Below, piece after piece: positions 9,508 through 18,614 of a DNA stretch of 64,000 bases. The translations under genes were made by a program, and so were the position numbers. Under the pieces are notes generated by a model. The model had not been told where the DNA came from and ran no database searches. It saw only the letters and a list, made by a program, of their open reading frames with translations. The first letter of the stretch is position 1. Each line of letters starts with the position of its first letter. The DNA is from Candidatus Trichofilum aggregatum (GTDB taxonomy: Bacteria > Chloroflexota > Anaerolineae > Promineifilales > Promineifilaceae), in NCBI GenBank assembly GCA_016716885.1, contig JADJUV010000003.1:62001-126000 (forward strand), in the 5' to 3' direction.

Positions 9508-10755
9508 CTAACGGCCATTGAGCTTGACTTTGGCCTCGTAATCTTGTGGGAACAGTTTAATTGTGGACAACACCGGGTTCTTAGCGAATTCGCCCAGCGC
9601 ACAGAGGCATTTACCACCAATCTGCTCGGCCACGCTGTTGAGCACCTTCACATCATGCTCCGTACCTCTACCGGCATCTACCTTGTGGATAACCTTGTCC
9701 AACCAGAATGTGCCTTCACGACAGGGGGTACATTTACCACAAGATTCATGTTTGAAGAAATGGGTGGCTTTCCGGGCCGCCCAGACCATGTTAACCGTCT
9801 CATCGCAGACAATGACCGAGGCCGACCCCATAGCCGAACCATATTTGTCCAGCCCCTCGTAGGTAATAGGGGCATCCAGGGCATCCGCTCCCACCACCGG
9901 GCCAGAGCCACCTGACGGGAAAAACGCCTTGACTTTCTTGTTACCGGGAATGCCACCTGCCAGGTCGTAAATCAGTTCCCGGTAAGTCATGCCCATGATG
10001 ATTTCGTAATTACCCGGCTTAACGACATGCCCGCTCAGACAAACGATTTTGGGGCCGGTGCTCGTGGGTGTCCCCATACTCTTATACCAATCTGCCCCAT
10101 TTTGAATGATCAGCGGTACATTGGCCAAGGTTTCGGTGTTATTAACCACGGTGGGCTTGCGGTACAACCCTTCGATAGCCGGAAACGGCGGTTTCGACCA
10201 GGGTTGGCCTAAGTTGCCATGCAAGGATTCCAAGAGGGCAGTCTCTTCGCCACAGATATACGCCCCTGCCCCATAGTGTGGGTACATATCACAGGAATAA
10301 TCGGAGCCGAGAATGTTTTGTCCCAAAATACCGGCAGCATAACATTCTTTTAGCGCTTCCTCAAAGGCATAGGCGGCATCCATATACTCGCCGCGCATGT
10401 AGTTGAAGGTAAGTCTGGCCCCAATGGCGTAGGCGGCGATCAATGTGCCTTCGATGACCTGATGGGGGTTCCCTTCCATCAGTTCGCGGTCTTTAAAGGT
10501 TCCGGTCTCGGATTCGTCGGTGTTGACGACGACGTATTTCTCGCCATCTCCTTTGGGGATGAAGCTCCATTTGAGACCCGTGGGAAAACCAGCCCCACCG
10601 CGGCCGCGCAAACCACTATCCTTCATCACCTGGATGACATCCGCCGGGGCCATACTCAGAGCCTTCTTCAGCCCTTCATAACCACCATGCGCCCGGTACA
10701 CATCCAGCTTCTTTAAATTTTCAATTTCACGATGACGCAACAACAGATGTGTCAT
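9508..10755 (-). CDS. nuoF: NADH-quinone oxidoreductase subunit F
   Basis: This 415-residue subunit binds FMN and NADH and accepts hydride from NADH. Visible motifs are the nucleotide/flavin glycine-rich loop GLRGRGGAGFPTGLKW near residue 50, the SLBB region in the centre, and the N3 cluster motif CGKCTPCREGT near residue 335, with a later Cys in GGKCLCALG. One copy of GCGGCCGC lies directly in the codons of the conserved RGRGG loop (10600). It follows nuoE after a family B repeat. Confidence 0.97.
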   Translation of the reverse strand: MTHLLLRHREIENLKKLDVYRAHGGYEGLKKALSMAPADVIQVMKDSGLRGRGGAGFPTGLKWSFIPKGDGEKYVVVNTDESETGTFKDRELMEGNPHQVIEGTLIAAYAIGARLTFNYMRGEYMDAAYAFEEALKECYAAGILGQNILGSDYSCDMYPHYGAGAYICGEETALLESLHGNLGQPWSKPPFPAIEGLYRKPTVVNNTETLANVPLIIQNGADWYKSMGTPTSTGPKIVCLSGHVVKPGNYEIIMGMTYRELIYDLAGGIPGNKKVKAFFPSGGSGPVVGADALDAPITYEGLDKYGSAMGSASVIVCDETVNMVWAARKATHFFKHESCGKCTPCREGTFWLDKVIHKVDAGRGTEHDVKVLNSVAEQIGGKCLCALGEFAKNPVLSTIKLFPQDYEAKVKLNGR

Positions 10756-10772
10756 AAATGTCCCCTAACGGT

Positions 10773-10799
10773 ATTCGTGGTGCGTAGTGCGTAAAAATC
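10773..10799. repeat. Family B intergenic repeat, nuoE-nuoF junction
   Basis: A short block with CGTGGTGCGTAGTGCGT, the same words as at 4441-4497 and 42459-42480. Confidence 0.6.
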
Positions 10800-10824
10800 A
10801 GCGTTAATCCCCATCATCTCCGGA

Positions 10825-11355
10825 TCAACTCTTAGCGAAAGCCACGATTCTTTCTACCACTTCTGGCTCGCCTTGGCCGGATGCTGCTTCCTGGCGCAAT
10901 TGGCTCAGTAATGTCTCAAACTTCTCAGCATTCAGGTGTTCGTGGAAACGCAAATTACATTGCAACATCGGTGCCCGGTCACACGCCCCCAGGCACATGA
11001 CCGTTTTCAAGGTAAACAGCCCATCTGGGGTTGTGCCTTCCACCGGCACACCCAGAATGTTTGACGCCGTTTCCACAAATTCATCTGCCCCACGCAACGC
11101 ACAGGCCAGGTCATTACAAATCTCTAGCACATATTGGCCCACCGGCTCTTCATAAAACAAGGTATAAAACCCGGCAATGGACTTTACGTGGGTGGGGTTA
11201 ATACCCAAAATATCCGCTACCTCTATCATCGCCTCTTCGCTCATATACCCATACTCATGTTGGGCCATGTGCATCAAAGGCAAAATAGCGGATTTTTTCT
11301 CCGGGTAACGGCGGAACAGCTCTTGAATAACGTCGGCGTATTTTTCACGAATCAT
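10825..11355 (-). CDS. nuoE: NADH-quinone oxidoreductase subunit E
   Basis: This 176-residue thioredoxin-like 2Fe-2S subunit of the NADH-dehydrogenase module holds cluster N1a. The cluster ligands appear as CNDLAC near residue 80 and CLGAC near residue 122, the normal spacing. The length is normal for the family. It lies between nuoD and nuoF; the upstream spacer is a family E inverted repeat. Confidence 0.95.
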   Translation of the reverse strand: MIREKYADVIQELFRRYPEKKSAILPLMHMAQHEYGYMSEEAMIEVADILGINPTHVKSIAGFYTLFYEEPVGQYVLEICNDLACALRGADEFVETASNILGVPVEGTTPDGLFTLKTVMCLGACDRAPMLQCNLRFHEHLNAEKFETLLSQLRQEAASGQGEPEVVERIVAFAKS

Positions 11356-11454
11356 GGATTATCCACAGATGTCACAGATGGACACAGATATTTCCTAGAT
11401 CGCACCGATTTTCTTAAATCATCTGTGAAAATCGGTGTAATCTGTGGATGGTAT
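11356..11454. repeat. Family E inverted repeat, nuoD-nuoE junction
   Basis: ATCCACAGATGTCACAGAT and CACCGATTTTC words on one side are mirrored by ATCTGTGAAAATCGG and AATCTGTGGAT on the other. The roughly 100-base gap can therefore fold into a long hairpin in the nuo transcript. Related blocks lie at 18384-18608, 25862-25946, 42040-42126, 43560-43626 and 59074-59160. Confidence 0.75.
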
Positions 11455-12711
11455 TTAGCGATCAATTTCTCCCAACACGATGTCAATCGAGCCGATAATG
11501 GCTACCAGGTCGGCGACAAAAACGCCCTTGGATAACTTCGGCAGACAAGCCAGGTTGACATACGATGGGGTGCGGAAATGGACACGGGCCGGTTTGGGGC
11601 CATGATTGCCGCGCAGGTAGCAACCAAATTCGCCACGAGGTGACTCTATAGCGTGATAAACATAACCAGCAGGGGCATTAAAGCCCTCGGTCCAGAGTTT
11701 GAAATGATGAATAACCGCTTCCATACTGCGGCCTAATTCAGCGCGTGGGGGGGGGACAATTTTGCGGTTATCAATATTAATTGGCCCCTTGGGCAGTTTG
11801 TCCACAGCTTGCTGAATAATCTTCAGACTCTCGTGCATCTCCTGCATCCGGCAACGGTAGCGGGCATACACATCCCCATCTGTACCTACAGGAACATCAA
11901 AATCGTAGGTCTCATAACTAGAGTAGGGCATTCCTTTACGAATATCCCAATCTACACCGGAACCCCGCAAACTGGCTCCACTCAAACCCCAGGCTACGGC
12001 TTCCTCAGCCGTAATCACACCAACCCCTTTCGTGCGGGCCAGCCAGATAGGGTTGTTTTTGAGCAACGCTTCGTAATCAGCAATGCGGGAGGGCATAAAA
12101 TCGAGGAACTTACGGACAGCGGGAATAAATTCTTCCGGCAGATCGCGCCACAAACCACCAGGACGGAAGTAGCTCGTCATCATCCGTTGTCCGGCCACCA
12201 TCTCGAACAGGTCTAGAATGTATTCCCGTTCGCGGAAGCAGTAGAGGAAAACGGACATAGCGGCAATGTCCAGGGCGTGTGTTGCCAGCCAGACCAGATG
12301 GCTACTAATACGGGTCAGTTCAGCCAGGATAACGCGAATGGTTTGGGCGCGGGGGGTGGCTTCTACACCGAGAAGTTTTTCTACCGCCAAAATGTAGCCC
12401 AGGTTGTTGGACATCGGGCACAGGTAATCCATGCGGTCCGTCATCACCAACGCTTTGGTGTACGTTTTGGACTCCATGTTTTTTTCGATGCCGGTGTGCA
12501 AAAAACCGATGTCATTGGCCAGATTGACGATGCGCTCACCGTCTAGTTCGAGCAGAAGGCGTAACACACCATGGGTACTGGGATGTTGTGGCCCCATGCT
12601 GAGAAGCATGTGTTCTTCGGCGTCTTCGATGGGCATTTTGGTGCCCATTTTGGCCCGAATTTCTTCAACAGTGAGTTCCTGAATCGTATCGGATTGAGTC
12701 GTCAGGGTCAT
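11455..12711 (-). CDS. nuoD: NADH-quinone oxidoreductase subunit D
   Basis: This 418-residue 49-kDa-type subunit helps form the quinone-binding site together with NuoB. The diagnostic N-terminal motif MGPQHPSTHGVLR is near residue 39, and the C-terminus ends DIVLGEIDR as in the family. The length is normal, with no fusion to NuoC, which is separate here. A family C repeat separates it from nuoC. Confidence 0.97.
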   Translation of the reverse strand: MTLTTQSDTIQELTVEEIRAKMGTKMPIEDAEEHMLLSMGPQHPSTHGVLRLLLELDGERIVNLANDIGFLHTGIEKNMESKTYTKALVMTDRMDYLCPMSNNLGYILAVEKLLGVEATPRAQTIRVILAELTRISSHLVWLATHALDIAAMSVFLYCFREREYILDLFEMVAGQRMMTSYFRPGGLWRDLPEEFIPAVRKFLDFMPSRIADYEALLKNNPIWLARTKGVGVITAEEAVAWGLSGASLRGSGVDWDIRKGMPYSSYETYDFDVPVGTDGDVYARYRCRMQEMHESLKIIQQAVDKLPKGPINIDNRKIVPPPRAELGRSMEAVIHHFKLWTEGFNAPAGYVYHAIESPRGEFGCYLRGNHGPKPARVHFRTPSYVNLACLPKLSKGVFVADLVAIIGSIDIVLGEIDR

Positions 12712-12720
12712 AGGTGGTCC

Positions 12721-12760
12721 CTAGTTTCGAGTTTCGAGTTTTTAGTTTCGAGTGACTCGC
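12721..12760. repeat. Family C intergenic repeat, nuoC-nuoD junction
   Basis: Iterated GTTTCGAG words fill the spacer. Related blocks lie at 31834-31875, 39853-39918, 44369-44403 and 50651-50684. Confidence 0.7.
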
Positions 12761-12773
12761 TACGCACGCTGGT

Positions 12774-13319
12774 TTAGTCTTTGGCGTAAGGTTTTTTGGC
12801 GTCAATGGCTTCAAAGTTGAAGGAGAATTGCACTTCTTCATAGCCCAACGGGTAATCTTTGCGCAAGGGATGGCCTTGCCAATCTTCAGGCAGGAAGAGG
12901 CGGCGCAAGTCATCGTTGCCTTTGAAGCGGATGCCCATGAGGTCCCATACTTCCATTTCCAGCCATTCGGCTACAGGCCACAGGTCAGTAATGGTTTCGG
13001 GGCCGTTGTCCGGATCTTCTACCGGCACACGCAGGCGTAGACGGTGTTTGTTACTCATGGAAAGGAGATGGTAGTTGACGGCAAACCGGTCTTCTACTTC
13101 GCCGCTCGTGAGTTCGGGCAACATATCATCAGCACAGATGTCGCTGATGAAGTTGTAACGCAGGTCTTCGTTGTCCCGCAGGAAACGGATAACTGGTTTG
13201 ATCTCTTTTTGGTTGATGACGAGGGTGCGCGTATCGCGAAAATCTACCACTTCAAGGATGGCAGAGGGAAACGCGGCCGCGACCCTTTCTTTGACGAGTT
13301 CGTTGCGATCTGTACTCAT
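12774..13319 (-). CDS. nuoC: NADH-quinone oxidoreductase subunit C
   Basis: This 181-residue 30-kDa-type subunit of the complex I connecting module has a conserved C-terminal half: WLEMEVWDLMGIRFKG, then HPLRKDYPLGYEE. The start at 13319 lies one base beyond the nuoB stop, so translation is probably coupled. Confidence 0.95.
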   Translation of the reverse strand: MSTDRNELVKERVAAAFPSAILEVVDFRDTRTLVINQKEIKPVIRFLRDNEDLRYNFISDICADDMLPELTSGEVEDRFAVNYHLLSMSNKHRLRLRVPVEDPDNGPETITDLWPVAEWLEMEVWDLMGIRFKGNDDLRRLFLPEDWQGHPLRKDYPLGYEEVQFSFNFEAIDAKKPYAKD

Positions 13320-13320
13320 G

Positions 13321-13803
13321 CTATTGCCAATCCGTCAACTTCTCCCCGCGAATCTTCTCATGCAGGGTCATAATGCCGTCAATCAAGGCTTCCGGGCGAG
13401 GCGGGCAACCCGCAATGTACACATCCACGGGTACGATTTCATCCACCCCTTGTACAATGGCGTAATTATTAAAAACGCCACCACAGGAAGCACAATCCCC
13501 CATGGCAATCACCCATTTGGGGTCTGGCATCTGATCATAGAGGCGACGCAGAACCGGAGCCATTTTACGGGAAACCCGCCCAGCCACAATCATCAAGTCC
13601 GCCTGCCGGGGGGATGGGCGCATCAGTTCCATACCAAAACGAGAGCCATCGTGGGTAGCCGCCTGCATATCCATCATTTCAATGGCGCAACAGGCCAGGC
13701 CAAACAACATCGGCCACATAGCATTGGTACGGCCCCAGTTGACCAAATCCTCTAAGCGATGGGTAACAACACCCATGTTGCCTAGTTTCTGTTCTATTCC
13801 CAT
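13321..13803 (-). CDS. nuoB: NADH-quinone oxidoreductase subunit B
   Basis: This subunit of about 160 residues carries cluster N2, the last electron carrier before quinone. Ligand motifs are visible: FGLACCAIEMM, GDCASCGG and AGCPPRPEAL. The ATG at 13803 is chosen because it has an AAGGGG site about 8 bases upstream and gives the standard length. It overlaps the end of nuoA by 10 bases, which implies coupled translation. A longer start at 13830 is possible but would overlap nuoA further. Confidence 0.95.
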   Translation of the reverse strand: MGIEQKLGNMGVVTHRLEDLVNWGRTNAMWPMLFGLACCAIEMMDMQAATHDGSRFGMELMRPSPRQADLMIVAGRVSRKMAPVLRRLYDQMPDPKWVIAMGDCASCGGVFNNYAIVQGVDEIVPVDVYIAGCPPRPEALIDGIMTLHEKIRGEKLTDWQ

Positions 13804-14162
13804 TCGAGAACCCCTTTTTTCCAGACCCAAATGTCACCGAGGACAAAGATGATCAGGAAAATTATCATCGCGCCCAGGCCAAAGAATCCCAGCGGCCGCA
13901 AAGCAATAGCCCAGGGTACGAGTAGAATAATGTCAATGTCAAACAAAATGAACAACACCGCAATGCGGTAAAATTTTACCGGCATACGTCGTTGAGCCGG
14001 GCCAATAGGTGCCATACCCGATTCATACGGCTGGTTTTTGCGGGCGGTTGGTTTCTTAGGGCCAAGAATGAGGGAAAGAAACGGCAACAAGCAGGCAAAG
14101 AAAAGTGCCCAGCCGAGCAAAACCGCAATCGGGATATAGTCACGTAAAAAGTCGTTATCCAT
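13794..14162 (-). CDS. nuoA: NADH-quinone oxidoreductase subunit A
   Basis: This 122-residue, three-helix membrane subunit near the quinone site has the conserved segments YESGMAPIGPAQ, RFYRIAVLFILFDIDIILL (here beginning VKFYRIAV) and PWAIAL. It is the first gene of the operon. A family D repeat and a candidate promoter lie upstream. Confidence 0.95.
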   Translation of the reverse strand: MDNDFLRDYIPIAVLLGWALFFACLLPFLSLILGPKKPTARKNQPYESGMAPIGPAQRRMPVKFYRIAVLFILFDIDIILLVPWAIALRPLGFFGLGAMIIFLIIFVLGDIWVWKKGVLEWE

Positions 14163-14299
14163 GTCTCACCAATGCAACATCAAGTTAGAAGTTACCAGTC
14201 ATCAGTTATCGGCTTTGTCTAAAAGACAAAACCCCAAGAGGCTGATATCTATTCACTATTGACCAAAATGTGGGAAATCCAGGCTCAACAAGCATGTGC

Positions 14300-14328
14300 A
14301 TTTTATCACAAGCAAAACCCGTGGGCAA
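14300..14328 (-). promoter_or_regulatory. Candidate sigma-70 promoter for the nuo operon
   Basis: On the minus strand TTGCCC (14323-14328) and TAAAAT (14300-14305) are separated by 17 bases, close to the consensus -35/-10 arrangement. The site lies about 140 bases upstream of nuoA and just past the terminator of the sigma-factor gene. A family D repeat (14184-14210) lies between it and the nuoA start. The call rests on pattern only. Confidence 0.4.
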
Positions 14329-14330
14329 AG

Positions 14331-14370
14331 ATAATAAAAAACGTCAGAGGTGCTGTGCCTCTGACGTTTT
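14331..14370 (-). terminator. Intrinsic terminator after the sigma-factor gene
   Basis: A perfect 13-bp stem (14338-14350 with 14358-14370, 7-nt loop) starts a few bases past the stop codon and is followed by five T on the minus strand. It separates the dnaG-rpoD transcript from the nuo operon. Confidence 0.85.
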
Positions 14371-14374
14371 ACCG

Positions 14375-16054
14375 CTAACTTAAGTAGTCACGCAAGGATT
14401 TGCTCCGGCTGGGGTGACGGAGTTTGCGCAAGGCTTTCGCTTCGATCTGGCGGATGCGCTCACGGGTGACACCAAATTGTTTGCCTACTTCTTCCAGGGT
14501 GTGATCCTTGCCATCGTTGAGGCCAAAACGCATTTCCAAAACAGATCGCTCCCGTTCATTGAGGAAGGAAAGCACACCCCGCACCTGTTCGCGCAGAAGC
14601 TCTTTGGAAGCGGCATCTACCGGTTCAACCACACTCTTATCTTCGATGAAGTCGCCCAGTTGGGTGGCGTCGTCATCGGCCCCGACGGGACGCTCCAGGG
14701 ACATGGGGTCCTGAGAGATTTTGAGGATGTCACGAATTTTCGCGGCCGCTTGCCGCCACTTACGGTACAAAATTGGGTCAAGTCGCCGATCATCCGCCTG
14801 CGAGGCCTGAATCTCCATCACTTCGTCAGGATCCAGGTACTCTAACTCCAGGGCTAACTCCTCGGCTGATGGTTCCCGACCCAACGACTGAATCATTTCC
14901 CGTTGGCGCCGCATAATCTTGTTTATCGTTTCTACCATGTGAACAGGGATGCGGATGGTGCGGGCCTGATCCGCAATCGCCCGGCTCACCGCCTGCCGAA
15001 TCCACCAGGTGGCGTAGGTGCTAAATTTGAACCCCTTCGTATGGTCAAATTTTTCGACCGCCCGCAGCAAACCCACATTCCCTTCTTGCACCAGGTCCAG
15101 AAATTGAATACCCCGCCCCATGTACCGTTTCGCCACGCTGACCACCAAGCGCAGGTTGGCACGGGTCAAATCCACTTTGGCATCTTCCGCCTGGGCATAA
15201 ATGAAGCTTTCGTTTTCTTCTAACCGCTGAGCGTCAGGGAGCCAGGTATGAAAGGTTGTCTCATCGGGTAACGTGTGATCCTGGGCATAATGTTTGGTCA
15301 GCAAACGCAAAACCTCATCCGGGAAGAGGTAAACCGCCGTGAAGACCACAAATACGGATCCAGCCAGCCAACTCCATTCCCGAGCCTGACCCCATTCGCC
15401 ATTATTTAGATAGCTACGAACATAAGAAGGTGTATTGTGGTGCCACCCCTGGTGTAGTTGTCTGGCTTCTTCCAGAATTTTGAGAAAATCAGGCGGGTCT
15501 ACGTGCACAGTTTGGGCTAATAGCTGTGATTGTTCCCAATTTTGGCGTAGGTGTTCCAGGTTGACCATCATGGTACGGGCGGGTAAATCATCCTCGCCCC
15601 CTACCGTTTCGGCCTCAACCCGCCGCTCACCCAGGATGGCGACGGCGGAAAGTTGGGTAGATAACCAGACCTCTTGCTCGGCAGTGAGTAGCGGCACGCG
15701 ACCGATCTCACGCAGGTAGGTTTGCACCGGATCATTTTCGCTGTCGGCATCATAGTAGCCGCGACCAACGGGTAGATCGTTTCTATCACTGTCCCAATCG
15801 GTCTCAATCTCGCCATCATCGTCATCTTCTAGAAGCTCATCATCTTCTGTTTCGTAGCGGATGTTTAATTTTTCCAGCCGTTCATACAAGGCGTCGGCAT
15901 CATCAACGACAGCCAATAAGGTTTGCATGCTGGTTTCATCAATTTTGCCAGCTTTGCTGGCCCGCTTGAGAATGGCTTCAACATCTACCGGCTTTTCTTC
16001 TTCGGTAGCGTCCAACTCTTCGTTTTCGATCAAATCATCATCATCCAGGGGCAT
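14375..16054 (-). CDS. rpoD: Principal RNA polymerase sigma factor (RpoD/SigA)
   Basis: This 559-residue sigma-70 factor has a very acidic N-terminal 100 residues. Region 1.2 (DPVQTYLREIGRVPLLT) follows near residue 105. Region 2 includes the -10-recognising LVQEGNVGLLRAVEKFD and FSTYATWWIRQAVSRAI. Region 4 has the helix-turn-helix LEEVGKQFGVTRERIRQIEA and ends LRDYLS. Between regions 1.2 and 2 there is an insertion of about 130-150 residues with no recognisable motif, as seen at this place in many housekeeping sigmas. It lies downstream of dnaG, as in the classical macromolecular-synthesis operon. Confidence 0.95.
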   Translation of the reverse strand: MPLDDDDLIENEELDATEEEKPVDVEAILKRASKAGKIDETSMQTLLAVVDDADALYERLEKLNIRYETEDDELLEDDDDGEIETDWDSDRNDLPVGRGYYDADSENDPVQTYLREIGRVPLLTAEQEVWLSTQLSAVAILGERRVEAETVGGEDDLPARTMMVNLEHLRQNWEQSQLLAQTVHVDPPDFLKILEEARQLHQGWHHNTPSYVRSYLNNGEWGQAREWSWLAGSVFVVFTAVYLFPDEVLRLLTKHYAQDHTLPDETTFHTWLPDAQRLEENESFIYAQAEDAKVDLTRANLRLVVSVAKRYMGRGIQFLDLVQEGNVGLLRAVEKFDHTKGFKFSTYATWWIRQAVSRAIADQARTIRIPVHMVETINKIMRRQREMIQSLGREPSAEELALELEYLDPDEVMEIQASQADDRRLDPILYRKWRQAAAKIRDILKISQDPMSLERPVGADDDATQLGDFIEDKSVVEPVDAASKELLREQVRGVLSFLNERERSVLEMRFGLNDGKDHTLEEVGKQFGVTRERIRQIEAKALRKLRHPSRSKSLRDYLS

Positions 16055-16214
16055 TCGTTGTACCTCAATTGCAGGAAACCAAGAGTGAACGTAACATCAG
16101 GCTGTTTCTGAATACAACTCATAAGAGGGTTTAACCTCAGAACAATTTGGGGCACACGGCAAAGGAAAACGTCGTTTTCGAGCGGCAGACAGGGGCACCT
16201 GAGCACTACTTAGG

Positions 16215-18158
16215 TTATTCAGTTTTGCGACGGCTATCGGCGGACATGGCATGTCTGGCCCGGTCAATACTTCGTTCTTGTTGCATCAAGGTGTTACGTT
16301 GATGGGTGTAGGTCAGGAGCAAAACTGCATCCCCCTGGCTAGCCGTTTCTTCACACAATCGTTTTACATCTGCGCCCAGGCGTTTTAATTTTTCCTGTCG
16401 CCAATCTAAAACTGAGCGAGTGAGGGTATCGGTTAAGCGAGTCAGGTCGTCGTTGGTATTTTCGGCCGAGGTGAGAAGGGTTTGTGCACGATCACGGAGC
16501 CAATCGTCTAAACTATCCCACAGTTCATCGGTGGAAGCAACAGGCATCGTCTGTACCACTTGCCAGAGGTAAGACACAATTTGGCGGTCTTCCGTGTGGC
16601 TGAAATCGTCGGCGGTGACGATGGGTTGGGCCACAGCGATCAGTTTTTGGTTTACCTGATTGATAACATGGGGATGCTGGAGGCATTGGGATAGATAGTT
16701 GGCTTCCAGGCGGGCTACGCGGTTGGTCGGAGGGGTTGAACGCGCGGCCGCAACCATTCGTCGTTCCCGTACTGCCCTGGCGACGAGGTTTGGCTTCAAC
16801 CACGGGCCGCCCTGCCCCCGTAGCCACCAGTTGTTGCAAGCTACGCTCATCTACTTTGAGGGCGCGGGCCAGAAGCTGACGGTAATGATCCCGCTCCACC
16901 GGGTTAGGAATTTCTTGAATAAGCGGCAAGATGCGGTTCGCGGCCGCGGCCTTCTCCTTCGCATCGTTCAAATTAGTATTCTTGGTAATCACCCGAATCA
17001 CATAAGCCACGACCGGATCGGCCTTCTCAATAAGTTCTGGCCAGGCCTGAGGCTGGCGACGTATGAACGAGTCAGGGTCATCCCCTTCCGGCAGGGTGAT
17101 AACACGAATGTCGGCTTGCAGTCGGGCCTTGGTGCAGCAGTAAACCTCGGCTGTCAAAACGAATTTCGGTCTCGTGATCCAGCGTTTCACGGGCGACATC
17201 CAGACCGCGTAAGGTGGCTTTGTCCCCGGCGGCATCCGAGTCCAGGGCCAAGATGAACCGTTTGGTGAACCGTTTTAGCAGGTTCAGTTGCTCCGGGGTG
17301 AGGGCCGTGCCCATCTGGGCAATGACGTTGGTGTACCCGTTTTGCCACGCCTGCATCATGTCCATGTACCCTTCAACGATAACGGCTTGACGAGCCTCAC
17401 GGATTTGTCGTTTCGCCAAATCCAGGCCAAAGAGCAGGTTGCTTTTGTTGAATAAGGGCGGTCTGCGGGGAATTCAAATATTTGGGCAGGCCGTCTTTTT
17501 CCAGGGTGCGTGCCCCAAAACCGACGACGCGGCCGCTGACATCTTTGATAGGAAACATGAGCCGGTTGCGGAAGCGGTCGTAGGTGGTGCCTTTTTCTTC
17601 GTTGACGGTGAGTAACCCGGCATCGAGCAGTTCCTGGTGACTGTACCCTTGCTCTTGAAAATGGGTGCGGCAGGCGTCCCAGCGGTTGAGGGAGAAACCG
17701 ATCTGGAACGTTTCCAGGGTGGTCTGGGTGATGTCTCGGTTAGCCATGTAGCGGCGGGGCAGTTCGGCTTCGGGGGCGTACATGAACAGGTGATGAAAAT
17801 AATCGGTCGCGGCCGCGAGCAAGTCACCCAGTCGGTCTGCGGCCGCGCTTTTTTCCGTACGCTCCGGGGTCACGGCTTCCAACGCCACCCCCGCCCGCTC
17901 CGCCAACACCCGCAGGGCTTCCTTGAACTCCAGCCCTTCCTTCTTCATGAGGAAGGTAAACACGTCCCCACCCTCAGCACAGGCGCCAAAACAGCGCCAC
18001 GTCTGGGAGTCAGGGAAAACGACGAAGGCGGGGGTACGACTGTTGCTGTGGAAGGGGCAAAAACCGGAATAGGAATGGCCCGATTTCCGCAGTTGCACAT
18101 ACTCGGAAACCACATCCACTATGTCTAAACGGCTTTTGATATCGTCGGTGACGCTCAT
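16215..18158 (-). CDS. dnaG: DNA primase (frameshifted in this sequence)
   Basis: This is the replication primase, about 647 residues after repair. The N-terminal part (18158 to about 17455) has the CHC2 zinc finger beginning SGFCPFHSNSRTP and the RNA-polymerase-like core. The Toprim part continues LAKRQIREARQAVIVEGYMD and LALDSDAAGDKA. Next comes ITLPEGDDPDSFI, and then the helicase-binding C-terminal domain ending SADSRRKTE. These pieces lie in successive frames with breaks near 17456, 17127 and 16776, each explained by one extra base in a short G/C run. Three independent errors in an essential gene point to consensus quality rather than a pseudogene. rpoD follows 160 bases downstream. Confidence 0.9.
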
Positions 18159-18614
18159 AGGTGAAAGGAGAGACTAAGACACTTTTGGGCAGAGTCTCTC
18201 AGTCTCTTAATCTCTTAATCTCTTAATCTCCTGGCTTACTGGGTTTAATTATACCCGACTCTAAAGGATGTTCATGGGGATTGAACGGGGTAGAGGAGAA
18301 AATTGAGGGAATTTTGCGGCCGCGACTGCCCATTGACAGGTGGTTTGGCTGTTTGTTAGACTACAACCCGTTCTTGTGAAATGAATCACAAAGCCATTTT
18401 AACCACAGATTTCGCCGATCAACACAGATTTTTGCTTTTTTGGCGTCCTTTGCGCCCTCGCGTGAGCTATTCTAGCAGCAGTTTCCCACGGGCCTTGGGC
18501 GCACCAAAATGGCAAAATGGATGAAAATCTTATCCGCAGATTTCGCCGATTAACGCCGATTTTTTCTTAGCGTCCTTTGCGCCTTCGTGTGAGCTATTCT
18601 AGCAGGAGTCGAAC
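18159..18614. repeat. Repeat-filled spacer between dnaG and the P450 gene
   Basis: This gene-free stretch holds a family A block (18165-18233), one of only two intergenic GCGGCCGC copies (18316), and two direct copies of the family E leader (about 18384-18481 and 18533-18608). Each leader has CCRCAGATTTCGCCGAT words, a GCGTCCTTTGCGCC word and GTGAGCTATTCTAGCAG. The second copy ends in the AGGAG ribosome-binding site of the P450 gene. No coding potential was seen. Confidence 0.75.

Noticed and set aside
16525..17419. Separate small genes downstream of a truncated primase
   Set aside because: The pieces carry successive conserved parts of one DnaG in order, so they are fragments of one gene.
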